Notes under the pieces: generated by a model
Seen by the model: the letters and a program-made list of their open reading frames with translations, nothing else
Told to the model about the DNA's origin: nothing
The model's database searches: none
Shown: in pieces, positions 10,409-22,790 of the stretch
Numbering within the stretch: the first letter of the stretch is position 1
Layout of the letters: the number at the start of each line of letters is the position of its first letter
DNA from: Tretioscincus oriximinensis
Taxonomy: Eukaryota > Chordata > Lepidosauria > Squamata > Gymnophthalmidae
DNA length: 64,000 bases
NCBI GenBank assembly: GCA_022410635.1
Contig: JAJVDF010000214.1
Span: 421,796-485,795, forward strand
Direction: 5' to 3'
Position numbers and translations under genes: made by a program

Positions 10409-12984
10409 CATTATAGGTACTTCCAAGTGTTTAGCTGGTGCAAAATATCTGGAAGTGTCTCTTGTGTCAATTCCTTTGAATGCTAGATCAAAACCTTAAA
10501 AATAATTGAAGTGCCCTATATGGGTTTAACTCACTGTGTCTGTTATATCATTTAAAGATTTAATCAATTTCTGCAAGGTTTTCATATTATTTAAAGAAAA
10601 TCATTTAAGACCAGGTTAATAACAGAGGGCCTAAGGAAATGCATGATTCTCTTGTTGATTAAGATTTTGAACTCTTTGACATAGTATGAAGAAACCCAGC
10701 TAAAATGAACTCGTAGGCAAAAATTACAGCATTATTTCATCGGTTTTTGCTCGTTCAGTATAATTTGAAACAGTTTGAGGTTGCTGTTTACAAATAATTC
10801 ATCACAGAAAATAACTAAAGNACAAAATACTTCTTACCTTTGCCTTTGAAAGGAGCTGAAGGGCATTACAACACAAACCTTTAGAACTTATCTTCTCTTT
10901 TGTCTGTTTCTTAAACATATTTCGTCTTGTATCTCCAGTAAGTACTGATTTGTTTAAAACTCATAAATACTCAGATTGTTACTGATTTCTTTTTTCACAG
11001 GTTACTTTTGTTACCCACAGAACATCGTGCTTTCACAACAGCAGAATAAAAAATGATTGTGTAGAGAAATCATAAAGTTCCATACTTAATTCCCTTCAGA
11101 AGGTGATCATGAAAAAAGATTATTTAATATTTTTTGAATCCACAGGTTTCACCATTGTGTATGACAATGTGTATGGAGGAGAGGGTGTCGTTTCCAGCCT
11201 TTTATTTCCTCAAGTAAAGATGGATTTCCATGTTAGTCTTTCCAGCTTCCTTACAAAGGTTAGCAGAATGAGACTGGTCAGAGTGTGTCGTTTCCTTCGT
11301 TTTCTGATCAACACTGGCCGACCTGTTTTTTCTCTCCAATGGCTGTTAGTTGCAAGAGTGTGCAGTTGTGCAAGTATCAACAATGAAAAAAGCCCTTGTC
11401 GCTACTTGGTGGCTTCAGTATCATGACATCTATTCAACAAATGCATCAGCACCAAGGCTTTATTGCAGTTTTCATATCAAACCTTGATTCTAACACTTTT
11501 TAAAATAGCTGTCGTTACACTAAATGACAACTGGGCCTTTTTTGTTTTCCATTGTTGATACTTGCACAACTACACATTGGATAAAGGAAGAAGACTCCCA
11601 TCCCTTCTCACAGGTGGGAGGTTTTTTTNAAAAAATGGATATGATCATCATCATTACTTCTGGTTTCCACAGAAAAACAAAATTCTGTTGAAATCCAACT
11701 GTTTTCTTGTTCTTTCCTAAAGAGCTGAAGTTACGGTTAAGCCTATGTTTTTTCCTTGCTTCCTACATAGTTGTATTTCATCAGAAAATTCTGGAGAAAG
11801 GATTGGCACAGGCTTCCTACCTTGAATTAGTCATTTACAGCATGTTATTTTTATGATTAGTCACAAACATGCAGACATCTTCTATCCTTATAACTTTTAT
11901 TTTTTAATATAAGTCTCGTATATTATATTTACTTTCTTCCATTCTGCTTCAGTTCTAAAACCAAACATATTGGCAGTTTTGGGAGTGTTGAAAGAAACAT
12001 TTCTTCCAACTGTGCCTTTGGTCTTTTTCCTTTTCATCTCTCCCTCCTCGTGCAAATTACATCACTTGCTATTTGCATTTAAGGTGTTCAGAGCATTAAT
12101 GGCTGGTGGGTCAGTTTGTCTGAGCTACTCACCTCCCATAAAGGTTGGTGAATTAAAAAAAATNCCTTGCCTTGCACAACTGTCTAGACATGTCTGGAGC
12201 AGGGTCTAATATTTCAGGGTTTGTTTGAGACATCTGTCAGGAGAACGATGCTAGGGAAGAGTATCAGTGGAAGAAAACAGAATGCTTGTAAACTAATCTT
12301 TTTTGCAAATAATCTCTGACAATATTTGTTTGTGTATATAGAGTTAAATATATTTTAAAATTATGCCATGGGAAAATTATCATTGGTTAATTTTTACAGA
12401 TTTAATAGAAACGCTGTGTTTCTAAAATGTACTGTTCAAGATATGATTTGTTCTTGAGTGTTAATGAAAAAGAACACAAACAGAGACAGGGTGCAGTTAC
12501 ATACAGGTGGTTAGATTAAAAAAAANTAAAAAAAGAACGTGAGAAAGATTCTTGTTCTGTGGTTTTCCCTAGCCTTCATTTTCAAGGGAAACTCACATTA
12601 AAAATAGCATTTGCTGTTTACACTTTAAGTGCATCCAGAGATTTTTTTTTCACATTACAATAGTGTGATTATGGGGAAATTTGTCCAATGTGATTACAAG
12701 GATCCAGCTGTGGTGGTGCTAGAAAGGTCCAGCACTACGCATTTTCCTGCTAGTACTTTTATGCAGCTTCTGTAATATGATTTTTAGTCTTTGTGTTAAG
12801 ACAGCACTGTCTGGACTTCCCTACAAGAGCTATCGAGACCTGCAGCCTTACTTTATGATCCTTTGCCTGTCCTTCAGCAAGAGTGGAAGTGGCAGGAAGT
12901 CAATTACTTACTCTCAATGAGTGGAAAGCCACTCTGATCTTATGGCTAGTGTATCAGAATCTCAATTCAGTTCTGCTTCCCATG
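10409..12984. other. no gene seen; contains one spaced inverted repeat
   Basis: AT-rich sequence without recognisable coding potential. A perfect 22-bp inverted repeat (11364-11385 with 11550-11571) is the only structure noted. Confidence 0.45.
11364..11571. repeat. 22-bp perfect inverted repeat with 164-bp spacer
   Basis: AGTTGTGCAAGTATCAACAA at 11364 recurs reversed at 11550-11571. Partial similarity continues outward and inward (AAAAGCCC against GGGCCTTTTTT), suggesting a diverged fold-back element. Confidence 0.55.
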
Positions 12985-13112
12985 ACATAAGAGGAGCCAT
13001 GCTGAATGGGGCTAGAGCCCATCTAGTCCAGCATTCTGTCTCACACAAAGGCCCACCAATTGCAGCTGGGCAGTCTGGAACAGAAGAAGGCAAAATATGC
13101 ACCTGTTCCCCA
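12985..13112 (-). mobile_element. CR1/L2-like LINE 3' end fragment
   Basis: The plus strand reads ACATAAGAGGAGCCATGCTG, then CATCTAGTCCAGCATTCTGT, the reverse of the signature seen at 841-1076. It abuts a SINE at 13113. Confidence 0.7.
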
Positions 13113-13267
13113 GGAAGCCAGCTGGATGACTGTGGGCTAGTCACATTTCTTTGGAGCTCTCTCATCCCTACCTACTTCACAAAGTGTCTTCTGTGAANAA
13201 AACAACAGATGGTTATGTAAGTCCTTTTGAGTCCCTTCAGGTTGAGAAAAGTGGGGTATAAAAACCA
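13113..13267 (+). mobile_element. CORE/MIR-like SINE with the shared CTTTGAGTCCC-type tail
   Basis: The body has GATGACTGTGGGCTAGTCAC, close to the conserved core of CORE/MIR SINEs. The tail TTTTGAGTCCCTTCAGGTTG then GTGGGGTATAAAAACCAACT matches the tail of the tRNA-SINEs at 3511 and 62400. N at 13198. Confidence 0.6.
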
Positions 13268-16200
13268 ACTGTTTATCCTCCATTCCATTTAATGTACATA
13301 TCAGAAAAATATTTTGAAACAATAAAGATAAGCAACTGAAATGCTACAGTCATGTTGCTAATTGACTCACTATTCCCACATCATCCCCAAAGCATTCTTA
13401 TCTTAAACTTACTTTTTTTTTTTACACTTTGAGATAGGTTTAAAAATTGACCACACAAGGCTAAGTTTAAAATAAGTGTCCTGGAAAGTGTGAATGCTGT
13501 ATGCTAGGNATTCATATGAAGTATTTTCATCTATTTGCAACATGTTTATAGAATCCTTATATCACTTGATGCTGAACAATCTCTGTCTCCAAAATCTAAA
13601 CAGAATGATTAGCAAGTGGATTGGTCCAAGTGGGACTGTTCTTTAGGGATTGACAAATAAGTGCAAATCCACCCAGAGTTTGGATTTTCTTTATCAGTTG
13701 CAGAAAATGCCAGCTAGTGTGAAGCAGCAGTGACTTTCATATTAAACCATGTGGAAGTAAAACATTGATTCTATAATGCTTGCACTGTAATGCTTGGGCT
13801 ACATGTTTGTTATTTTTCCAGGTACAAACATGCATCTAGATACCCTAGAAACATGGTGGAGCAATAAAGCACTCAAGGCAAAATGCATAGGAATATGCTC
13901 CAAATAAATGCACATTTTTAATGACTGAAATATAGCGTTGGCAAAGTGGCATTCTGCTCCAGTTCTTTCATTAAAGGAAAGAATGCTTGGGAGCAGCTCN
14001 GAAGATGTTTCTGTGATTTATAACATTATGTCCTTCTTCCATAATACTTCAACAAAATAAACAATATAAAGTGGTTTCCATTACTCTGGCTGTATAGTAT
14101 TATAATGTCAATGGAAAGAGCATGTCGCATGTAGTCAAGATTTACTGTTCTAAAATGACTATCATAGAAGTACATAAAAGTATGATAATGACTCTCAGGT
14201 TGAGATTTGGCTACTGAACTCTAGTTAATCAGATAGAATCTGTACACAAACTCAGGATACTATTATATCTTCTACTATATATTTTTCAGAATGGTTCCAT
14301 GGCTTGCTGGGGTGCTGGTATGATTCTGCTGTATTTTGCTATTGTCTGCTGGGTGGGTGGCAGGCATGTCCAGTGTTCAGTTTTGCATCTGCAAATGTAC
14401 TACTTACATCCACACTGGTGCCACTGAAGAGTTCTTGTGACACATTCCTCACTCATCACTACATGTGGAGAATTTTTCTTCCTATTCCTTGGACAGAGCA
14501 CAGATTATAGTACTGTAATGATCTCTGTACAGTTGCTCTACATAATGTGCTGAGTTTGGAAATGTCTGAAAACTGGAACAAATGCAGAATGCAGTGGCTT
14601 GAATGCTGACAGAAATTTATGGATGCACATCTAGTCAATCGCTGGTTACTAATGTTCTGCTATACTCAGAGGTGTTAAGGGCTGTTGTGTTTTTACTGAA
14701 ATATATCTTTCTCTTTTGTGATCTACCTTGGGAACCTTAAGTAAAGTTAGACATACAGTAAATAGTAAAATAATATAAACTAATAAATGGCCATGTAATA
14801 TTCCCCACCTCCTTTTGTAGATTAAAACTTTAGCAGCAGAAAATGAAGTGGAGAAACCATTATGAGGACAACTGAAAGTGGGTTGTTACAGGNATCAGAA
14901 ATAAGATAGAATGAGAAAGAGAAGACACGTGTTATCACTTATGTCTTGTAATTGTACACAAATCTACTGGCCTGGAAGTTTGAGCTCATGGTTTTATCAG
15001 TGATACTTTTAAATTTATTGGGCCTGCAGATATTATTTAAATTGCATTCTGGGAGGCAGGTAAACTTTTCTTTTCTAAGGTTATAAATGAATGTTGTCAT
15101 TTTAAAAGATATTACAAATTAATTCTTTTAATAAACTCATTGCATTAGCTTGCCCATGCTGAACAATGAACAAGTAACTTCTATTTCTACAGGTGAACTC
15201 TGACAANGAGGATTTTTTATCAAGAACTTCTATGAGGAGGTTCATTGTATTTTGTAATCAGAAATGATGCTATTGCATTAAAGGAAGCATCTTGTTCATA
15301 TTACTGCCTTAAATTATTTTTTTGGCATTGTGTCCATTCTGCAGTCAATTTATTTTGTTCATTTTATTATTTTTAACTGCCTGCTGCCTTTCATAAAGTA
15401 GAAGGGAGTAATTCTGCTGCAAGAGCATTTTCTATTTGGTTTACCATCTATTGTAGCTATTTGTTGAGCTTTCCACAAAGCTTTCTTCAAAATGATTAAT
15501 TGAACTCTTTCCCTTTGGTATGAAATGAATNCCTGCTGTGAACTACTTCTTGTCTGGGGCATTTTGTGCTTTTATGCGGAACTTGACAGCATTGAAGATT
15601 TCCTGCCCACATAGGTTATTAGGGCTGCTTATCCTTTGGTTCCACTGCCTGGTGAAATATTAGATAACGAGAAAAGAGCTTATCTTAACATACGTCTGAA
15701 CTGACAAATATGGCAGCCTTTCAGCAAAAAGGCTAATGCACATGAGGTCCTCTTTCAGGCTTAGAATAAGAATGAGATTGGTACTTGTCTTGTCCCACTG
15801 ACAATGGTCAAATGCACACAATGTAATTTCCATAGCATCCAGACAGCCTGAGCACCTAATATCTACCTGTCTAGCCAGTGCATCAGCTTTCCTGGAGCAG
15901 AAAGCTGGAGTTTGTCATTGAGACTAATTTCTAATGCATCGCAATCACATCTTTTACCAGCTTGCTTTATCCCAGAGCACACAATATAAGCTGCATAAAT
16001 TTGTTTACTTTCAGTGACAAACAACTGTCACTCACCTTCTGCTTTGTTTTTTAAATAAAATAGCCTTCAAAATGCCTTCAGGATTAAATTTTCATTGCAT
16101 CAGACACAGATGAGAAGAATGATAACAGAGGGTTATATGTTGCTGTTGAAACAATACGGATGTGTATACCAACTTGGCTTTCTGTGAAAATAAATGAAAA

Positions 16201-19200
16201 GACTTTGTCACCTTGGTCAATAATATTTCTTTATGGTCTTGGAAATGAAGAGCTGTATAACATTAAAAAAATTATCAAATTTATTTGACTGTTTCATAAA
16301 AAAGAAAAGCAGGGAGCTAAGGTGCAAGGTAAGATTTTGAGATAGGAAAGATGGCATTTACAATATATAGAATTTAAGNATAGATTAAAGAAAAACGCCT
16401 CCATTATTCATCCAGTGATGAAATTTAAAAATAAAAACATTTAATTCCCCCTCCTACTTACACTGTATTGGTAACAGGTGAAACCCTGTTGTAACAAACA
16501 CCAAGAGGTCAGGTGGATTTGTTGTGATGACATTTTGTTATAATGAAACCATTGTAACCAACATTGTCCTTATAGGTATTCCTCCAGGACTTTCAACTTG
16601 GTTTGTTATACTGCAAATATTGTGATTTTATTTATTTAATTCATTCCCCTCCTTATGAGACTATTCATAGGACCTTCCCTACAATGATCCAAAGGAAAAC
16701 CAGGCTTGAAAAATTGAAAAAGGGTTGGAGCTGGGAAGGCAAATTCTTTTTAGTGAAAGTTCTTACAGCAACTCCCTTAATGTCAATGTAGGAAGAGTGA
16801 AATTGGTGGTGCTGTGTATGAAGGAAGTCATGAGGACAAAATTATGATGCAACAGTTTCCTTCCTTTCTGTAATTGATTCATGTGTTAGAACCAATGTAG
16901 CCTTTGTGCTTATATAATAAGTGCCATGGGTATTTAATAATTACGATTGTGAGAGCGTTTTTAGTTGTTGTTCAGTATTTAAAAAATAGAGCTATCAAAT
17001 GTTTAGCTCCAGGTTGTGGTAAAAATAGGGACATTCTATTACTGCCTCTTCTATTGTTTCTGTTGTCCCAAGATCTGTTACAAAGAATGAAGGAAAATGA
17101 GAGTAGGGTTCTCCAGAAAAAGACACACATTCCAGATAGTTCTGAAATGATGTGGAACAGAAAGTTGGAAATTATACAAATCATATCTTCAATTTGGATC
17201 NCTGGACTGAAGACAAATATGGGTTCTCATAGTTCATCTCAGATTGTGGGGTATTTAAGGAAAGTGGCATCCTACTGTTGTCACTCTAACCAATCAGCAA
17301 TGCAGGGATTGTAACACACACACACACACAGCTGATTGGCCAACCATCCGTGGGAAGACCCATCTAGAAAATGGCAGCATTCATGTTAAAGCGGCTGTAG
17401 CAAGTGGCTTGTGATGGGTGCCACCACCAACTCTGGGAACTTGAGATGAGCTCTCTCCTCTGCTAGTGACTTGCTGTTTAGCATAATGGCAACGGGCTTA
17501 CTTCACTAGTTTCTATATATCACAGCACTGACTTTCCTAGCTATGATTTCTGTGTACCCAATAGAAACAGCATGCAAGCAAAGAGGAAGCTTGCCACTTT
17601 GCCGGGTCTATCTACATAACATTTCTATAGGGCTTGCATTGTGTAGATCTTTCCAGTAATACAGAAGATGAACTAATTATCCAAAGCAAGCACTTTCTTA
17701 AGTACTTTTCATAATCACTCTCCTGGATTAGAAAATAATCTATCTGCACATCTTTTTGTGTCTCTAGAAGAAACTAAGTACCTCTCCTGCAGTCACTTCT
17801 ATGGAAATTCAAACTATTGGTCACTACTTAATATATCGGTTTAAATGATAAGTGAACATCCACTGGAATATTGTTGAATATTCTTGATCTTTAATGCTGT
17901 ATTGAACTGGCAAAAGTTGGAGTCCATTTTCCCCACTTTTTCCAAATATGCAATAAAATTAAATACATGAATAAGCAACTAAATTTGTTGTACATTCACA
18001 TACAGCATTTTTGGATGTACTTTTATCTAGGAGCATTTCACCTGTAGCTGCACTAACAATAAAGTCTCATACTTTCTCTCCCCACCTTCTATACCTTAAG
18101 GAATCTGTACTTACCCTCCTATTGGTGGTTGCTGGCCTGATTGTCCATCGACCTGATTGTTTGTTGGTCATACTAGGCTATTGGAGCCTCGTAATCTCCC
18201 ATCCTTTCTAACCTAAGCTTCCCACTATCCCTGAGAGTGATTATTTCATGTTTGCAAAAGGAATGCACAAATAAGATTTGGAGATGTGGTAAGCATTTTT
18301 TAATATATTGTCCCACTGTCTCTAGAATCTCCTGTTTTACCGTGTTTTATCATCTTAGACATTTTGCACACAAAACATTAATCTGACTGAGAGTCAAGAG
18401 TTAATGTGTGAGAAATACAATCCAAACACTCTTTAGAACTATTCTATTCTTTATCCTAGCCTTAAATTTTGTGTGAGTGTTTTTAGAGTTCTGAAAAATA
18501 ATTCATTAATCTCAGCTAGGCACTTCAAATATAACACCATTATTTACATGCCTAATAGCATCATTTTTATCTTAGCTGGATTCCAACATGAGAGTGATTG
18601 GATGCTTTATAGATGCCTCGATAAAGAGCATAATTCGTGACAAATTGCCACCGTCTCTTCTTCATTCTTCCTCTGACATTAGCAGTGAAATTCTTGGGAG
18701 GTGCTTGAAAAATTGGAAGAAAAGAGAGATAGATTACTGCCTGCTGAACAGCATCCCATTCATAAATGGAAAAGGCTAGTGTGGAGAGACATGCACACAA
18801 TAGGGAAGATGTTGCTGTACCGTGATAATGAAAACAAAATCTTCAGGAATAGGAAATAGAGACATTTTGTGTTTTCAATGTGAAAGAATTTAGCAGCCTG
18901 GATTCAACAGTGTGGATTCAGTAAATAACAGAAATAACCCTTCTCCAGTTTGTGATTACAAACTGAAGACATGCTGCATTGTCTGGCAGGAGATAAATTC
19001 CTGAACTTAGCAGCTACCGATGCGTTGCTTCTTAAAAAAATCCTTATCTCTAACTGCAAGCCTATATATTAGTTTCTTGTTATTTAGGAAGATTAGGGAT
19101 TATTGAAAACATCACAAATTTCAGATCTATCAGGATGAGCTAATGGAAACCATATCAGATCTAAGGGCAGACAGGGACATTTGCTAAGGTCAGCATCTTC

Positions 19201-19381
19201 AAGGAGTTGCAAAATACTGACATCGTTCCTGTACCTTCTTTGCATTGTCTGCCAAAAAGCTGGATGGATGTGATGCCCCCCCCGCACATTGCTTTCCCCA
19301 AGTTACACAATATGGATTCCACACCTTTCTCTGCTTCCAGTTCCCTAAATCACCATACCCAGATTTAACCTCCTTTCGGAT
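13268..19381. other. no gene seen; unique-looking sequence with a short CA repeat
   Basis: About 6 kb of AT-rich DNA with no recognisable exon or well-preserved transposon. A CA repeat (17314-17330) lies between two inverted CCAATCAGC motifs. A diverged CR1-like tail may be present near 14650-14790. Confidence 0.4.
17290..17339. promoter_or_regulatory. inverted CCAAT-box pair flanking a CA repeat
   Basis: CCAATCAGC (17290-17298) and its exact reverse GCTGATTGG (17331-17339) flank an AC microsatellite. CCAATCAG is the high-affinity NF-Y core, but no promoter context is visible here. Confidence 0.35.
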
Positions 19382-19800
19382 ATATCCACACTGGGGCTTT
19401 AATGCGGAGTGGAAAATGGAATTTTCCACTCTGTTTTGAAAGTGAATTGAGGGTGTAAGAAAGAAAATCCTCGCCTCACTTTGAACGTTTGTTAAAGTCC
19501 CTATTCCATCACCCCTTTCCTGGCTTTCCCTCCCGATTCCCTCACCCATTTCCCCTGCTTGTCTTGCCTCCTGCTTCCCCAGCCTCGTTGTCAAAGTTCT
19601 CTTAACACAAATTTCAAAATAGAGCAGCGACACCGCAAAATCACCACGTACTGCACAGCAGAAAGTGGTGATGTGCGTTTTGATTGATGCGGGAGCACTT
19701 TGGAGACCGTTTTTATGGTAACACAATGCAAACGGTCGGCTTCCGCTTCGTATTGGGGCACGCATTAAGCAGCCTTCCTCGTTAATCTGAGGCTTCAATA
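19382..19800. mobile_element. CG-rich dispersed element, copy 1 (probable non-autonomous DNA transposon)
   Basis: An unusually CpG-rich block with TTTTTATGGTAA, then GGTCGGCTTCCG, then GCACGCATTAAG in order. The block at 34985-35490 has the same order on the opposite strand. The start reads CACACTGGGGCTTTAATGCG. A 199-codon minus frame (19199-19798) crosses it but has no recognisable domain and is probably spurious. Confidence 0.5.
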
Positions 19801-19849
19801 CGGGTTTCAGTTAAAAGACTGCCCTCACCCAGGAAACCTTTTCTATTAT

Positions 19850-20011
19850 AGTCCAGCAAAGGGGCTAGCAGCACTTTGAGACTAACTTGAGAAAAGTGGT
19901 TGGCATAAGCTTTCGTAGACAGGTCTACTTCTTCAGACCTGTCTACGAAAGCTTATGCCAACCACTTTTCTCAAGTTAGTCTCAAAGTGCTGCTAGCCCC
20001 TTTGCTGGACT
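19850..20011. repeat. perfect palindrome, 77-bp arms and 8-nt loop
   Basis: Arms 19850-19926 and 19935-20011 are exact reverse complements, checked base by base; the loop is ACTTCTTC. The arms belong to the GCATAAGCTTTCGTAGAC repeat family (see 20496). The right arm continues into the family's outer end (GACTAACACGGCTATTTCT, to about 20045) and the left arm does not. Confidence 0.97.
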
Positions 20012-20495
20012 TTCTGCTAGACTAACACGGCTATTTCTCTGAAATTTTCTATTATAATTCTGCTGGCTTAGCTTTCCTCAGTGGATTGTATTGCAGTAAA
20101 TCCAACGTCCCATAGACAGGTATAAAAAGTCACCTGGAGCAGATAGGGGCATTCAACCAAGGCATAAATAAACATAAAATTATATACAGATTTTAAAAAA
20201 ACTGCTAATGATTCACCTCAATGTAAAAAGTACAAGCCAGAGTGTCGCCTAAACTGAGTATGTCACTAGACAAAATGTGGGATTCCATTTTGCCTTGATG
20301 CTGAGTAGAAATGTCAGCCCATAAGAGAGCCTACCTCAAGAGGCCGGAGACACTGACAATCACCTGGTCTGCCACCTATTTTCAATGCCTGGAAAGGTTT
20401 TAGCAAGCAAATTTAATTCATTTTTCACACTGCAAATTTTTTATACTAATGTAGAGTTATACAGTAAAAACCTACTTAATTGTTAACATGAAAAG

Positions 20496-20625
20496 TGAAT
20501 TTCATAGCCGTGTTAGTCTTAGTAGAAAGTCCAACAAGGGGCTTGTAGCACTTGGAGACTAACAGGAGAAATATAAGTGGCATAGAGCTTTCGTAGACAC
20601 CTCTACTTCTTCAGGTGCTTGTTCT
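20496..20625 (+). repeat. interspersed repeat with CCGTGTTAGTCT start and TCTACTTCTTCAGGTGC end
   Basis: In order it has ATAGCCGTGTTAGTCT, GAAAGTCCAACAAGGGGCTT, GAGACTAACAGGAG, GCTTTCGTAGAC and CTACTTCTTCAGGTGC. The same blocks form the palindrome at 19850 and fragments at 22262 and 48870. The family is widespread in reptile genomes as I recall; its class is not clear to me. Confidence 0.7.
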
Positions 20626-22261
20626 CACCCATAACTATTTCACTTTTGACAAACTAATGGTACCGCCATGGGCACACATATAAATAACACTTTCTCTTAA
20701 AAAGTGAAGTCTGTGGTTACCCTTGCTTGAGTGTGAGCAGTGCATTGCTGTGGGTGTGTTGCATGCTATTTCTGTTTTTCAATCTAATTCATGTCTGGCA
20801 TTGTGAAAGACATGCTGGAGAAGTTGCATATCTGGGGAATATAGCTATCTTTCCTTGCATCTTCTTTCCCCTAAGAATTGCATGATCCCCTTCGTTACTC
20901 TCCTTTTCAAATCTAGGTCTTAGAGTGCCAGACATTCAGTTTATTCTCATTAGAATAAAAACATTGACTTATAATTAAGAGCCTGTGGATTAAAAAAATC
21001 CAGACCGCCAAGAATTGATCAAAATTCTCTGATGTACAGTTCTCATCTCTTAGATAAATACAAGTGATTTATGCCATTGACTGACTTCAAACTGAAAAGC
21101 TGGCATGTCTATCACCTCTTTCGAAACTGTGAAAACCCTTCTACGTAGTGGCAGATGGCCTCCTGCACAACTAGAGGATGGAACGTCTTTCGTTTCTGTT
21201 AACAGTGAACTTCCACTTTTTCTCTCCAACATATTAACCCCTTACCAAGCCAACAAAATAATTACAAAGAAAAGGAAGAGAAAAAAGCTTCAAAGTACCT
21301 AAATGTAGTCGTCAAAGTAGAAATCCATTCCACTCATACTTTTGTGTCTGTATCCTATTAAGATCATTTAAAAAAANGTTAGATGGTATCCTGGTAGCTT
21401 AAAATACATCCAGTAACTTAGAAATGACCTGAAAGTAATACTTCTGGCATTTTTCCCTAAAGAAGAAAAACTGGAGATAATAGCTTTAAGTTCTGAACAG
21501 CAATTTGTGTGGTATTTTTCTGACATTATTATTTTAATCTGTCAATTGTCTTTAATACTGTCCCACCTCCAGTTCAGTCTTTCAGTCCGTGTCAGAACAA
21601 CTGTATGAAACAATTTATTATTGTGTATGCATCTGTGTTGGCCAATGTATTGAACTAACGTGTACCTAGAACATGATGGTGCAGTGTAATGGATGCCTGA
21701 CCCAGGGCTTCTTAGAGCCCTGCACCATAAGGAAAGGAGACCCCTTTATACTTGTTTGTTCAGTACATAGACCAGTGCAGAATCATATTTTCAACACCTT
21801 TTTAAGGAAATTCACTTTTTATTTTATTTCTATTTACATCCTGTTATGTTCCTAAAGGCCTCAGGATGGGATATAATAAAAATAAGATTAAAAAGGAAAT
21901 AGCCAATAGACAAAAGGAGCTCAAGCTATTACAGAATACTTAGGATCAAGCAGATGATCTTCCTCCCCATCCAGACACTTGGATCTGTTTCTGTTCCAGA
22001 AAGTAATCTATAGGACCTGCAGTTCACGTGCCATTCTGGGCTAGTATGGTTAACAGACTTTATTCCGGCCCATTATACAGTTTTATAATATCTGTTAAGT
22101 ATTTGATTGATGCACTATTAGCCAAATGCTTCTTGCTGCTCCAGGCAATTTTTTCACTTGAGAGGATTAGTTTCTGCCATTTAAATTGTTTTTCTTACCT
22201 GGAGTTCATCACCTGTACTTTGTCAACACCCAAACACAGTTTCCTATGAAGCCTGTTCCTG
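20626..22261. other. no gene seen
   Basis: AT-rich sequence. A weak CR1-like tail may lie at about 21840-21900 (GGCCTCAGGATGGGATATAA). Confidence 0.4.
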
Positions 22262-22385
22262 ATCTTGGCCTTTTAGCATCTGAAGAAGTAGACGTGTCTA
22301 CAAAAGCTAGTGCCAATGCTATCTACGTTTCTACTGTTAGTGATACTAGCCCCCTTACTAGACCTTATTTCAGTTGTCTGCTAAA
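22262..22385 (-). repeat. GTAGAC-family interspersed repeat, reversed copy
   Basis: GCATCTGAAGAAGTAGACGT, then CTACAAAAGCTAGTGCCAAT, then ACTAGCCCCCTTACTAGACC. These are the reversed blocks of the repeat at 20496. Confidence 0.6.
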
Positions 22386-22565
22386 ACTGGATGGGGAGGA
22401 GGCTGTTCGTGTAAAAGCTAGAAGCTGAGTGAGCTTAGATATATTTCCTAATCTAACTAACATTAGTCTTGCTAATATAACATTGAATTAGTTAATGTTT
22501 GAGTAAACTCATTCACAGTCCTGCATTGCCTGCTTTCCTAAATCTAAGTTATTTAGTAAATCAAG

Positions 22566-22790
22566 AGTTCTAGATGGTCATAAGGATATACGAGGACATA
22601 CGAAGAACCCTGATGAATCAGGCCATGGTCCATCTAATTCAGCATTCTGGATTACACAGTAGCCAAACAATTGCATATGGGCCATACTCAAGCAGAACAA
22701 GGCAAAATGTTTACCTGTTTTTGATTCCCTGTAAAGGCGGATCCCATGCTTTCATGGAATCTTGTCAGTATTCCAAAACGAGATAATGGC
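22566..22790 (-). mobile_element. CR1/L2-like LINE 3' end, diverged
   Basis: The plus strand reads GAATCAGGCCATGGTCCATC, then AATTCAGCATTCTGGATTAC, then CAGAACAAGGCAAAATGTTT. It is collinear with the reversed family copy at 12985. Confidence 0.55.

Noticed and set aside
16470..16600. Possible mariner-like terminus around GTTGTAACAAACACC
   Set aside because: Inverted partner and TA duplication could not be defined.
19199..19798. 199-codon minus-strand ORF
   Set aside because: It spans the edge of a CG-rich dispersed element and unrelated flank, with no recognisable domain or splice context.
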